Assembly: GCA_018224505.1 (NCBI GenBank)
Contig: JAGTVD010000452.1
Span: 1-12,389 of the forward strand
DNA from: Desulfatitalea sp.
Lineage (GTDB): Bacteria > Desulfobacterota > Desulfobacteria > Desulfobacterales > Desulfosarcinaceae
Length of the DNA: 12,389 bases
Direction: 5' to 3'
The notes under the pieces: model-generated
Told to the model about the DNA's origin: nothing
The model's database searches: none
Seen by the model: the letters and a program-made list of their open reading frames with translations, nothing else
Position numbers and translations under genes: made by a program
In this document: in pieces, positions 6,118 to 12,389 of the stretch
How the letters are laid out: each line of letters begins with the position of its first letter
How positions within the stretch are numbered: position 1 is the stretch's first letter

Positions 6118-7647
6118 TTATTCCCATTCGATGGTGCTGGGCGGTTTGGAGCTGATGTCGTACACCACGCGGTTCACGCCGCGCACTTCATTGATAATGC
6201 GGTTGGAAATGCGCCCGAGCAGATCGTGCGGCAATTTGGCCCAGTCCGCGGTCATGGCGTCCTTGCTGGTGACCGCCCGAATGGCAACGATATGTTCATA
6301 GGTGCGGCTGTCGCCCATGATGCCGACGCTCTTGATGGGCAACAGCACCGCAAAGGATTGCCATAATTTACGATAATACCCCGCGGCCTTGATCTCCTCG
6401 ATCAGCACGTGATCCACTTGGCGCAGGATGCCCAACCGCTTTTCCGACACCTCGCCGATCACACGGATAGCCAGTCCCGGTCCGGGAAACGGCTGACGCC
6501 AGACCAGTTCCGGATCCAGGCCCATCTGTTTGCCCAACTTGCGCACTTCGTCCTTGAACAAGTATTGCAGCGGCTCGACCAATTTAAGTTTCATCCGTTT
6601 GGGCAAGCCCCCCACATTGTGGTGGGATTTGATCACCGCCGTGGGACCGCCGAAGGCGGAACGGGATTCGATCACATCCGGGTAGAGCGTGCCCTGGGCG
6701 AGAAAATCGGCCCCCTCGATCTTGCGCGCCTCGGCTTCGAACACTTCCATGAAGCGTTTGCCGATGATTTTCCGTTTTTTCTCCGGGTCGCTGACCTTGG
6801 CCAGGGCCTTGAGAAACAGAGTGCGTGCGTTGACGAACCGGATATTAATCTTCAAGTGCTCCTTGAAGGTTTTTTTGAGTTTAAGGGCTTCATCCAGGCG
6901 CAGCAGGCCGTTGTCCACAAAAATACAGGTCAGCTGGTGACCGATGGCTTGATGGATCAGAAGCGCAGTCACCGACGAGTCAACGCCGCCGCTCAAACCA
7001 AGGATCACCTTGCGATCCCCCACTTGCTGCCGAATGTCCGCCACGGCCTGGCGGGCAAACGCTTTCATAGTCCAATTGCGTTTGCAGCCGCACACATCGA
7101 ACAGAAAATTGCGCAGCATCTGTTTGCCCTTGGGGGTATGGACCACCTCCGGATGAAACTGAAACCCGTAAAAACGCTTCTGATAGTCCGCGGCGGCCGC
7201 CACGGGGGTGTTCTCCGTATCGGCGGTCGTCACAAAACCCTCCGGCAACCGGGAGATCGAGTCGCCATGGCTCATCCAGACCGTGCTGCGATCCGGCACA
7301 TCTTTGAACAGGGTGTCGGATTGTTTGATCCGCAGCTCGGAAAAACCGTACTCACGCTTCCGCGACGCTTTGACTTGGCCGCCGAGGGTGTCCACCATGA
7401 ACTGCATACCGTAGCAGATCCCCAGCACGGGGATACCCAGATCGAACAGACGCTTGTCGACCCGGGGGCTGTTGGCCGCGTAGATGCTCGAAGGCCCGCC
7501 GGACAACACGATGCCAAGGGGACTGAGTGCCTGGATGCGTTCAATGGGAATGGTGGGCGGTTCGATGATGCAATAGACGCCGCATTCACGCAATCGCCGT
7601 GCAATGAGCTGATTGAACTGAGAACCGAAATCGATGATCAGAATCAT
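6118..7647 (-). CDS. guaA: GMP synthase, glutamine-hydrolysing
   Basis: GuaA aminates XMP to GMP using glutamine and ATP, the last step of de novo guanine nucleotide synthesis. The 509-residue protein has both halves. The class I glutamine amidotransferase domain has DFGSQ (6-10), oxyanion loop SGGPSS (49-54), nucleophile C78 in GICYG, and H165/E167 in FQFHPEV. The ATP pyrophosphatase domain has the P-loop SGGVDSS (219-225), and the C-terminal dimerisation domain ends in the conserved TIEWE. The ATG at 7647 is chosen because the protein then starts MILIIDFGSQ as in homologues and AGAAGG (7657-7652) lies 4 nt upstream. An in-frame TTG 24 bp earlier is less likely. It has a good promoter (7710-7738) and leads a two-gene unit with the coiled-coil protein. 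No guaB is in the window. Confidence 0.98.
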   Translation of the reverse strand: MILIIDFGSQFNQLIARRLRECGVYCIIEPPTIPIERIQALSPLGIVLSGGPSSIYAANSPRVDKRLFDLGIPVLGICYGMQFMVDTLGGQVKASRKREYGFSELRIKQSDTLFKDVPDRSTVWMSHGDSISRLPEGFVTTADTENTPVAAAADYQKRFYGFQFHPEVVHTPKGKQMLRNFLFDVCGCKRNWTMKAFARQAVADIRQQVGDRKVILGLSGGVDSSVTALLIHQAIGHQLTCIFVDNGLLRLDEALKLKKTFKEHLKINIRFVNARTLFLKALAKVSDPEKKRKIIGKRFMEVFEAEARKIEGADFLAQGTLYPDVIESRSAFGGPTAVIKSHHNVGGLPKRMKLKLVEPLQYLFKDEVRKLGKQMGLDPELVWRQPFPGPGLAIRVIGEVSEKRLGILRQVDHVLIEEIKAAGYYRKLWQSFAVLLPIKSVGIMGDSRTYEHIVAIRAVTSKDAMTADWAKLPHDLLGRISNRIINEVRGVNRVVYDISSKPPSTIEWE

Positions 7648-7709
7648 ATGGCCTTCTATTGATATGTTCAATAAAGAAAAGTAGTTAAACGCATTGCGAA
7701 ATCAAACCG

Positions 7710-7738
7710 AATATGGTAGAGACGGCCAAAAAAGTCAA
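7710..7738 (-). promoter_or_regulatory. Sigma70-type promoter for guaA
   Basis: On the minus strand TTGACT (7738-7733) is followed after exactly 17 bp by CATATT (7715-7710). This gives 5 of 6 and 4 of 6 matches to the consensus, and a leader of about 55 nt before the guaA ATG. The same 123-bp gap must hold the rightward promoter of the TrpF-like gene; TTGCGA (7694-7699) with TAGAGA (7717-7722), 17 bp apart, is a weak candidate that overlaps this one. Confidence 0.6.
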
Positions 7739-7770
7739 CGCTTTTGTGGTGCACGCGCTTGTGGTGACAT

Positions 7771-8541
7771 ATGATTGTTCAGATTTACGAGATACAGACG
7801 CTGGCGGAAGCCGAGGCCATGATCGAGTTGGGTGTGGACCACTTGGGCAGCGTGCTTTTGTCCCGGCAGCGGTGGCGCGATCCGGGTTTGCGGGATGTTA
7901 TCGACGCCGTCAGGGCGGCCGGACGCACCAGCAGCTTGATTCCGTTGTTCAAGGATGTGGCGACCACTGCCCGGGCCATTGCCTACTATCGGCCGGACAT
8001 CATCCATTTTTGTGAATCGCTGCCCGCGGGCGATTTGGACAATGGTCCGGTGGCAGAGGCCCTTTCGCGACAGCAGGAGATTCGCAAACAGTTCCCCGGG
8101 GTGGCCATCATGCGCTCCATTCCAATTGGCAGCCAGGGCCATGGCGATGCATTGCCCTCCTTGCCGCTTGCAACTCGGTTCGAGCCCGTAAGTGACTGGT
8201 TTCTGACCGACACTGTCCTTATCCAGTCCAAGGGCATCGGTCTGGCAGACCAACCAGTGAACGGTTTCGTGGGTATCACCGGGCGTACGTGCGACTGGGC
8301 GGTGGCCCGTGATCTGGTTCGTCAGAGCGCGATTCCGGTTATTCTGGCGGGCGGGATCGGTCCGCGCAATGCACGGGAAGGCATCGCACAAGTGCAACCG
8401 GCGGGTGTGGACAGTTGCACGCTGACCAATGCCACCGATGCCGGCGGAAAACCCATTCGATTCAAGAAAGATCCGGAAAAAGTCAAGGCGCTTGTGGACG
8501 CCGCCCGTGAAGCGGCCCAACGGGCGCCCACCATCCAATGA
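7771..8541 (+). CDS. TrpF-like (beta/alpha)8 barrel protein lacking the catalytic cysteine
   Basis: The 256-residue protein resembles phosphoribosylanthranilate isomerase (TrpF) from end to end: a first strand followed by LAEAEAMIELGVDHLG, a later FLTDT with D147 at the place of the TrpF general acid, the phosphate-binding GITGRTCDW (168-176), PVILAGGIGPRNAREGI (189-205), and KDPEKV near the end (233-238). The general-base cysteine of TrpF, in KICG(I/L)T on strand 1, is replaced: the aligned stretch is QIYEIQ (4-9) with Y6. The usual QLHG is HFCE (79-82). It is therefore unlikely to be an ordinary isomerase. No trp genes are nearby. The ATG at 7771 follows an in-frame TGA (7765-7767); only a weak GGTG precedes it. 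It lies 30 bp upstream of efp and is probably cotranscribed with it. Function unknown; a related amino-sugar phosphate may be the ligand. Confidence 0.8.
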   Translation: MIVQIYEIQTLAEAEAMIELGVDHLGSVLLSRQRWRDPGLRDVIDAVRAAGRTSSLIPLFKDVATTARAIAYYRPDIIHFCESLPAGDLDNGPVAEALSRQQEIRKQFPGVAIMRSIPIGSQGHGDALPSLPLATRFEPVSDWFLTDTVLIQSKGIGLADQPVNGFVGITGRTCDWAVARDLVRQSAIPVILAGGIGPRNAREGIAQVQPAGVDSCTLTNATDAGGKPIRFKKDPEKVKALVDAAREAAQRAPTIQ

Positions 8542-8571
8542 CACGGTGATATAAAGGGGAGACCACAAAAA

Positions 8572-9135
8572 ATGTTGGAAAGCGGCGATTTGAGAAAAGG
8601 TTTGAAAATTGAGATCGACGGTGAGCCTTATGTCATCGTGCAATTCGAGTTTGTCAAGCCGGGCAAAGGACAGGCACTCTACAAGTGTAAACTGAAAAAC
8701 ATGGTCACCGGCAGCCAGTACGAACGAACCTATCGTTCCGGGGAAAAATTCACGCCGGCCGATCTGGAAGAGGCCACCATGGAGTATCTCTATTTCGATG
8801 GTGATCAATACTGCTTTATGAACAACAGCACCTACGAGCAGGAAATGCTGACCGCCGAACAGGTGGGCGATGCCAAGGCGCTGCTCAAGGAGAACACCGT
8901 TTGCAACGTGCTGATGTTCCAGGGCCGGGCCATCGGCGTCACGTTACCGAATTTCGTGGAGTTGCGTATCACCCAGGCCGAGCCATGGGCAAAGGGCGAT
9001 ACCGCCGGCGGCAGCACCAAGCCGGCCACGCTGGAAACGGGCCATGTGGTGCAGGTGCCGCCCTTTGTCAACGAAGGGGAGTTGATCCGTATCGATACCC
9101 GTACCGGCGATTATGTCGAGCGCGTCAAGGGTTGA
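8572..9135 (+). CDS. efp: Translation elongation factor P
   Basis: EF-P binds between the P and E sites of stalled ribosomes and helps peptide bond formation at consecutive prolines. The 187-residue length is typical. The N-terminal KOW-like domain carries the modified loop PGKGQA with K32 at the tip, so the lysine class is expected and not the rhamnosylated arginine class. The two OB-fold domains follow (about 65-187), with the conserved SxTYEQ-like stretch and the C-terminal RIDTRTGDYVERV signature. No epmA or epmB is in the window, so the modification route is open. AAAGGGGAG (8553-8561) stands 10 nt before the ATG. It follows the TrpF-like gene by 30 bp and ends before a strong hairpin (9194-9221). 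The coiled-coil protein upstream has a Pro/Ala-rich stretch, but no link is claimed. Confidence 0.97.
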   Translation: MLESGDLRKGLKIEIDGEPYVIVQFEFVKPGKGQALYKCKLKNMVTGSQYERTYRSGEKFTPADLEEATMEYLYFDGDQYCFMNNSTYEQEMLTAEQVGDAKALLKENTVCNVLMFQGRAIGVTLPNFVELRITQAEPWAKGDTAGGSTKPATLETGHVVQVPPFVNEGELIRIDTRTGDYVERVKG

Positions 9136-9193
9136 AACCCGTGCCTTGATGTCGGATATGCAGGAGATGTGAATTTGTTCCGGCGTGAACCCC

Positions 9194-9221
9194 ATAGGGC
9201 GGACCAGCGTGTCCGCCCTAT
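9194..9221. terminator. Strong hairpin between convergent efp and CorC-type gene
   Basis: ATAGGGCGGAC (9194-9204) and GTCCGCCCTAT (9211-9221) form a perfect 11-bp stem with loop CAGCGT. It ends efp 58 bp after its stop. The same stem contains the stop codon (9220-9218) of the convergent gene, so it can serve both strands. The following T run is short (TTT), so termination strength is uncertain. Confidence 0.65.
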
Positions 9222-10489
9222 TTGGTATCCGGGACAGGCTGTGCGCCTGTCAGGGGCTCGCTTTTTTCCATCTGGCGCACCACGTACTCTTTGATGCGAT
9301 TGCCTTCCATGGACTTGACGACCACCTCGAACCCTTCCAGGGTGAAGGTTTCGTTGACGGACGGGATGCGGCCGATCTGCTCCAGGACGTAGCCCGAGAA
9401 GGTATCGTACTCGGTGGATTCCTGGATGTTCATGCTGATCACTTCGTTGACCTCCTCGATGTCGGTCTTGCCCATGACGAGCCACTCTTTGTTTTTTCGC
9501 TTGACGATCAGTTTCTCTTCCTTGTCGGTCTCGTCGCGGATCTCTCCCACCAGCTCCTCGAGAGCGTCCTCCAGGGTGATCAGCCCCGCGACGCCACCGT
9601 GCTCGTCGACCACGATCGCCAGGTGGGCTTTGCGCTTCTGGAATTGCTTGAGCAGTGCATCGAGTTTTTTGTGCTCGGGCACGAAGTAGGGGGGGCGCAT
9701 CAATTCACGCACGTCGGGAATACCGCTCCCGTTTGTTTTGGCGTGAAGTGCCAGCAGATCCTTGATGTTCAGGATGCCCACCACATTGTCGATGTTTTTT
9801 TCAATGACCGGTATGCGTGTGAAGCCCGAATCGGTGATGGTCTGCAAATCCAGCGGGTCGTCGGCCTGGATCACGAACATATCCGCGCGGGGGGTCATGA
9901 TTTCCGAGGCGTTGGTGTCGTCGAATTCGAAGATGCGGTGGATCAGCCGGTGCTCCTCTTCCTTGATTTCCCCTTCCTCGCGCACCACCTCCACAAAGGT
10001 GATCAGCTCCTCCTCGGTCACCGACGGGGTGCGTTTGATGCGACCGGTCAATTTAGGAATGAAATCGAGAAAGAAGACAAGGGGCCGGAAAAGGATCGAC
10101 AGCCAATAGATGGGAAATATGATCAGGCGGGCGATGAGGATGTTGTTGCGCGTGGCCACCGACTTGGGGAAGACCTCTCCGAACACCAGGATCAGCATGG
10201 TCATTACCCCGGTGGCCACACCCACCGCGTTGTCCGGAAACAGTTCCAGCGTCAGCGTGGTGGCCAAGGCGGAGGCGGCCACATTGACAATGTTGTTGCC
10301 GATCAGAATGGTGGACAACAATCGATGGGGATTGCTTTTCATCTGATTGATCAGTGCGTTGGCCCGCCCTTTTTGCTTGGCCAGGTAGCGTGCTTTGCTG
10401 CGGCTGATGGAAAACAGGGCGGTTTCCGAAGATGAGAAAAACCCTGACAGTATCAGCAGGATCACTAAAATAAGGACTTGGTCGGTCAT
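9218..10489 (-). CDS. CNNM/CorC (HlyC/CorC) family transporter with DUF21 and CBS pair
   Basis: This inner-membrane protein of 423 residues belongs to the DUF21-CBS family, whose members are linked to Mg or Co ion transport or extrusion. The DUF21 membrane domain (about 1-185) has hydrophobic segments near 3-25, 60-85, 90-112 and 118-145, with the conserved SGFFSSSETALFSIS (15-29), GNNIVNV (64-70) and GEVFPKS (104-110). The CBS pair follows (about 197-315), with IMTPRADM, the FTRIPV turn, VGILNIKD, and then VDEHGGVAGLITLEDALEELVGEI. The C-terminal CorC/HlyC domain (about 325-408) contains YDTFSGYVLE and GRIPSVNE. The start at 10489 has GGAGA upstream and begins at the first membrane helix; an extension back to 10609 has no such support. 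Its promoter lies about 220 bp upstream, leaving a long leader. The actual ion is not readable from sequence. Confidence 0.92.
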   Translation of the reverse strand: MTDQVLILVILLILSGFFSSSETALFSISRSKARYLAKQKGRANALINQMKSNPHRLLSTILIGNNIVNVAASALATTLTLELFPDNAVGVATGVMTMLILVFGEVFPKSVATRNNILIARLIIFPIYWLSILFRPLVFFLDFIPKLTGRIKRTPSVTEEELITFVEVVREEGEIKEEEHRLIHRIFEFDDTNASEIMTPRADMFVIQADDPLDLQTITDSGFTRIPVIEKNIDNVVGILNIKDLLALHAKTNGSGIPDVRELMRPPYFVPEHKKLDALLKQFQKRKAHLAIVVDEHGGVAGLITLEDALEELVGEIRDETDKEEKLIVKRKNKEWLVMGKTDIEEVNEVISMNIQESTEYDTFSGYVLEQIGRIPSVNETFTLEGFEVVVKSMEGNRIKEYVVRQMEKSEPLTGAQPVPDTK

Positions 10490-10699
10490 TGTTCTCCGTT
10501 TCCTGAGGTGGATGCGCAGGCGTTCGTCGGCGTCATCGGCACACCGTGTGTGCGCCGCCGCATAATGAAGGCAGGGGAGTGGTTCGGAACTGCAGAAGGT
10601 GTTTTCCAACCCGGTAAGTGGGGGTCGTCATCCAAAACTTGCTTTTTCCTCCCGACAAAGGCAGTTTGCCCGCTGGCAGAGCGGTCGATTTTTCGTTTA
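10490..10699 (-). promoter_or_regulatory. Long 5' leader of the CorC-type gene (about 210 nt)
   Basis: If transcription starts just downstream of the promoter at 10706-10733, the mRNA has a leader of about 210 nt with no supported gene. Possible structures include a perfect 6-bp stem with a three-base loop (GCACAC 10539-10544 with GTGTGC 10548-10553). There is also GGTT-GGAA pairing with TTCC-G-AACC around the CTGCAG near 10590, possibly closed by GGGAG/CTCCC. I do not recognise it as the Mg-sensing M-box or any other known riboswitch. Function unknown. Confidence 0.4.
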
Positions 10700-10705
10700 A
10701 CTGGA

Positions 10706-10733
10706 TTTATATCATAAGGTCGTATGGTTTCAA
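10706..10733 (-). promoter_or_regulatory. Sigma70-type promoter for the CorC-type gene
   Basis: On the minus strand TTGAAA (10733-10728) is followed after 16 bp by TATAAA (10711-10706), with five of six matches in each box. It points at the CorC-type gene. It lies 30 bp from the right octamer array, which would be upstream of it and so not in its transcript. Confidence 0.6.
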
Positions 10734-10763
10734 GAGAATAAGTGATAATTTTTTGTGGCGGTT

Positions 10764-10915
10764 GGTTGTTCGGTTGATCGGTTGATTGGTTGTTCGGTTG
10801 GTCGGTTGATTGGTTGTTCGGTTGATCGGTTGATTGGTTGGTCGGTTGATTGGTTGTTCGGTTGATTGGTTGTTCGGTTGGGTGGTTGGGTGGTTGGGGG
10901 GTTGGTCGGTTGGGG
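10764..10915. repeat. Degenerate octanucleotide array, 19 units of GGTTGNNN
   Basis: There are 19 units in exact 8-bp phase, each keeping GGTTG and varying in the last three bases: TTC five times, ATT five, GTC three, ATC two, GGT two, GGG two. A partial GGTT precedes them (10760-10763). GGTTGATC is the reverse complement of the left-array unit GATCAACC, so the arrays are related but opposite in sense. The first nine units show a 24-bp higher order (TTC, ATC or GTC, ATT, three times). The last units turn G-rich. Only two GATC sites remain. The 470 bp between the CorC-type gene and the helicase hold this array, the promoter and the leader; no gene is supported there. Confidence 0.93.
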
Positions 10916-10917
10916 GG
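10876..10917 (+). other. Potential G-quadruplex tract upstream of the helicase
   Basis: Four runs of three or more G (10880-10882, 10888-10890, 10896-10901, 10912-10917) are separated by loops of 5, 5 and 10 nt. The repeated GGTTGG blocks resemble known two-tier quadruplex formers such as the thrombin aptamer. It ends 42 bp before the helicase start on the coding strand, so it would be present in an mRNA read through the array. Confidence 0.5.
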
Positions 10918-10947
10918 TAATGAGTTGGTGGTGTGTGTTGTGGGGAT

Positions 10948-10951
10948 GAGG
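10948..10951 (+). promoter_or_regulatory. Ribosome binding site supporting a TTG start for the helicase
   Basis: GAGG stands 8 nt before TTG 10960. The frame is closed upstream by TGA at 10921-10923. The first in-frame ATG (11101) would remove 47 residues including part of the conserved N-terminal stretch, so TTG is preferred. Confidence 0.5.
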
Positions 10952-10959
10952 TTAGTTTC

Positions 10960-12389
10960 TTGAATCGTGTCGATGAATATTTCCAGGCCTTGCGTCGTTC
11001 GGATCGCTTCGGGCATCAGGTGGCGGCGTACCGGTTTGTGGAGGGGCATGCGGGTGCGCTGGCGCCTATTCCGGATACGCTCTGTCCCGCCGTCCATACC
11101 ATGCTGAAAAATCTTGGGGTGGCGGAGCTTTACAGTCATCAGGTGGCGGCCCTGGCATCCATTCTGGCGGGAACGCACACGGTGGTGGCCACTCCCACCG
11201 CCAGCGGCAAATCACTGATCTACAATGTGCCTGTTTTCGAAGCGGTGGCCCGCGAGCCGGAGGCGCGCGCACTCTATATTTTTCCCCTCAAGGCGCTGGC
11301 CCAGGACCAGTGCGGCACCTTTGCCCGATGGTCCCGAATGTCCGCGCCCCTGACGCCCTCGGCCGCCATCTACGATGGGGACACCAACGCCTACCAGCGT
11401 CAAAAGATTCGCAAGAAGCCGCCAACAGTGTTGATGACCAATCCCGAGATGGTGCACCTGTCCATTTCAGCCCACCATGAACAGTGGCACGATTTCCTGC
11501 GGCGGTTGGCACTGGTGGTGATCGACGAGGTGCACACTTACCGCGGCATGCTCGGCGCCCACATGGCCCAAGTGATCCGCCGGCTGCGGCGCATCTGCGC
11601 CCACCATGGCGCCCATCCGACCTTCGTATGCGCCTCGGCCACCGTTGCCGACCCGGGGCGGATTGCCAGCCAGTTGACCGGTTTGTCCGTTGCCACCATC
11701 CAAAAAAGCGGCGCTCCCCGGGGCGGACGCCACATCGTACTCATCGATCCGGAGCAATCTCCCGCCCAAACGGCCATTCTGATGCTCAAAGCGGCGCTGG
11801 CCAGGGAGCTGCGCACCATTGTTTACACCCAATCGCGCAAGATGGCCGAGTTGATCGCCGTGTGGGTCCGGGAACAGAGCGGCGCCTGGGCCGACCGGAT
11901 CAGCGTCTATCGCGCCGGTCTGCTGCCCGAAGCGCGCCGTGTCATCGAGGCCCGTCTCAAAAGCGGTGAGCTGTTGGCGGTGGTCAGCACCAGTGCGCTG
12001 GAACTGGGGATCGACATCGGGGACCTGGATCTGTGCATCCTGGTGGGCTACCCCGGCTCCATGACCGCTACCTGGCAGCGCAGCGGGCGGGTTGGCCGTC
12101 AAGGCCAGGCGGCCGGCCTGATCATGATTGCCGGTGAAGATGCACTGGACCACTATTTCATCGGCCATCCGGCCGCTTTTTTCGAAGGCAAGGCCGAAAA
12201 GGCGGTGGTCAATCCGTTCAACCGGGTCGCCCTGGCGGCGCATCTGGAGTGCGCGGCTGCGGAACTGCCGCTGGCGGCGGCCGATCCCTGGCTGGTCCAC
12301 CCCGAGGTGGCTGCGGCTGTCGAACGCCTTGTCATGCAGGGGACGCTTCGCCGCAGCGCCGGGGGCGACACGGTGCATGCCTTCAAATC
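10960..12389 (+). CDS. DEAD/DEAH-box SF2 helicase, YprA/MrfA-like (partial, right end cut)
   Basis: 476 residues are visible and the frame is open at the window end. Motifs in order are the Q-motif-like LYSHQ (57-61), Walker A ATPTASGKS (77-85), FPLKALAQDQ (108-117), motif II DEVH (189-192), motif III SAT (226-228), and in the second RecA domain TSALELGIDIG (344-354) and the arginine-finger motif VI QRSGRVGR (373-380). This arrangement fits the YprA/MrfA (Hrq1-like) helicases, which in Bacillus act in mitomycin-lesion repair and usually carry a C-terminal DUF1998 zinc region; that part lies outside the window. The start is TTG at 10960 with GAGG upstream, giving an N-terminus like that of homologues. 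It reads away from an octamer array and a G-rich tract. A Lhr-like helicase is the main alternative. Confidence 0.88.
   Translation, partial: MNRVDEYFQALRRSDRFGHQVAAYRFVEGHAGALAPIPDTLCPAVHTMLKNLGVAELYSHQVAALASILAGTHTVVATPTASGKSLIYNVPVFEAVAREPEARALYIFPLKALAQDQCGTFARWSRMSAPLTPSAAIYDGDTNAYQRQKIRKKPPTVLMTNPEMVHLSISAHHEQWHDFLRRLALVVIDEVHTYRGMLGAHMAQVIRRLRRICAHHGAHPTFVCASATVADPGRIASQLTGLSVATIQKSGAPRGGRHIVLIDPEQSPAQTAILMLKAALARELRTIVYTQSRKMAELIAVWVREQSGAWADRISVYRAGLLPEARRVIEARLKSGELLAVVSTSALELGIDIGDLDLCILVGYPGSMTATWQRSGRVGRQGQAAGLIMIAGEDALDHYFIGHPAAFFEGKAEKAVVNPFNRVALAAHLECAAAELPLAAADPWLVHPEVAAAVERLVMQGTLRRSAGGDTVHAFK

Noticed and set aside
6409..7662. A 417-residue plus-strand open frame opposite guaA
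   Set aside because: guaA on the minus strand is unmistakable; this frame is its shadow.
10490..10699. Leader of the CorC-type gene as an M-box, SRP RNA or 6S RNA
   Set aside because: None of the conserved core motifs of these RNAs could be matched by eye.
10744..10749. GATAAT as the -10 box of a rightward promoter for the helicase
   Set aside because: No -35 box is found at 16-18 bp and no extended -10 is present.
1..10915. The segment between the two arrays as a mobile element or composite transposon
   Set aside because: It holds core genes (guaA, efp, kdsB) in several separate transcription units, with no transposase, integrase or target-site duplication.
10486..11178. A 230-residue minus-strand open frame rich in Asn, Gln, Pro and Thr through the right array
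   Set aside because: The low-complexity part is just translation of the octamers. The frame overlaps the helicase coding region and the CorC-type promoter and has no family resemblance or ribosome site.

Overview
The window looks like chromosomal DNA of a Gram-negative bacterium. kdsB implies lipopolysaccharide with Kdo. The high-GC codon use, the soluble receiver-kinase fusion, an orphan larB and an AlkK-like acyl-CoA ligase fit Desulfobacterota (former Deltaproteobacteria), but that placement is inference from gene style and not from a marker comparison. Most genes inside are core genes (guaA, efp, kdsB), so the interval is not a mobile element.

Layout. Positions 1-304 are a perfect-phase tandem array of 38 octamers (GATCAACC with GATCAACT variants), cut by the window edge. 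28 bp later a receiver-histidine kinase fusion starts (333-1628, +). It converges on larB (1635-2384, -). larB diverges from kdsB (2525-3259, +), which is followed after a 240-bp gap by an acyl-CoA ligase (3500-5224, +). The ligase converges on a two-gene unit read leftward: guaA (6118-7647, -) and, 22 bp downstream, a single-pass coiled-coil membrane protein (5238-6095, -). Divergent from guaA is a second two-gene unit: a TrpF-like protein (7771-8541, +) and efp (8572-9135, +). efp ends against a strong hairpin shared with a convergent CNNM/CorC-type membrane protein (9218-10489, -). That gene has a good sigma70-type promoter about 220 bp upstream and so a roughly 210-nt leader. Behind the promoter lies a second octamer array (10764-10915), whose units are of the GGTTGATC type, the reverse complement of the left array. 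It ends in a G-rich tract 42 bp before an SF2 DEAD/DEAH-box helicase (10960 to the right edge, +), which is cut off.

How the genes relate. Several separate housekeeping modules are packed tightly: GMP synthesis (guaA), translation of polyproline stretches (efp), LPS sugar activation (kdsB), nickel-pincer cofactor synthesis (larB), fatty acid activation (ligase), ion transport (CorC-type) and DNA repair or unwinding (helicase). No single pathway links them.

The most unusual signals are the two octamer arrays. They are of opposite sense, 10.46 kb apart, each close upstream of a rightward gene, and both stay in exact 8-bp phase. The left one has a GATC site every 8 bp. The next most interesting is the TrpF-like protein beside efp, which has the fold signatures of phosphoribosylanthranilate isomerase but lacks its catalytic cysteine.
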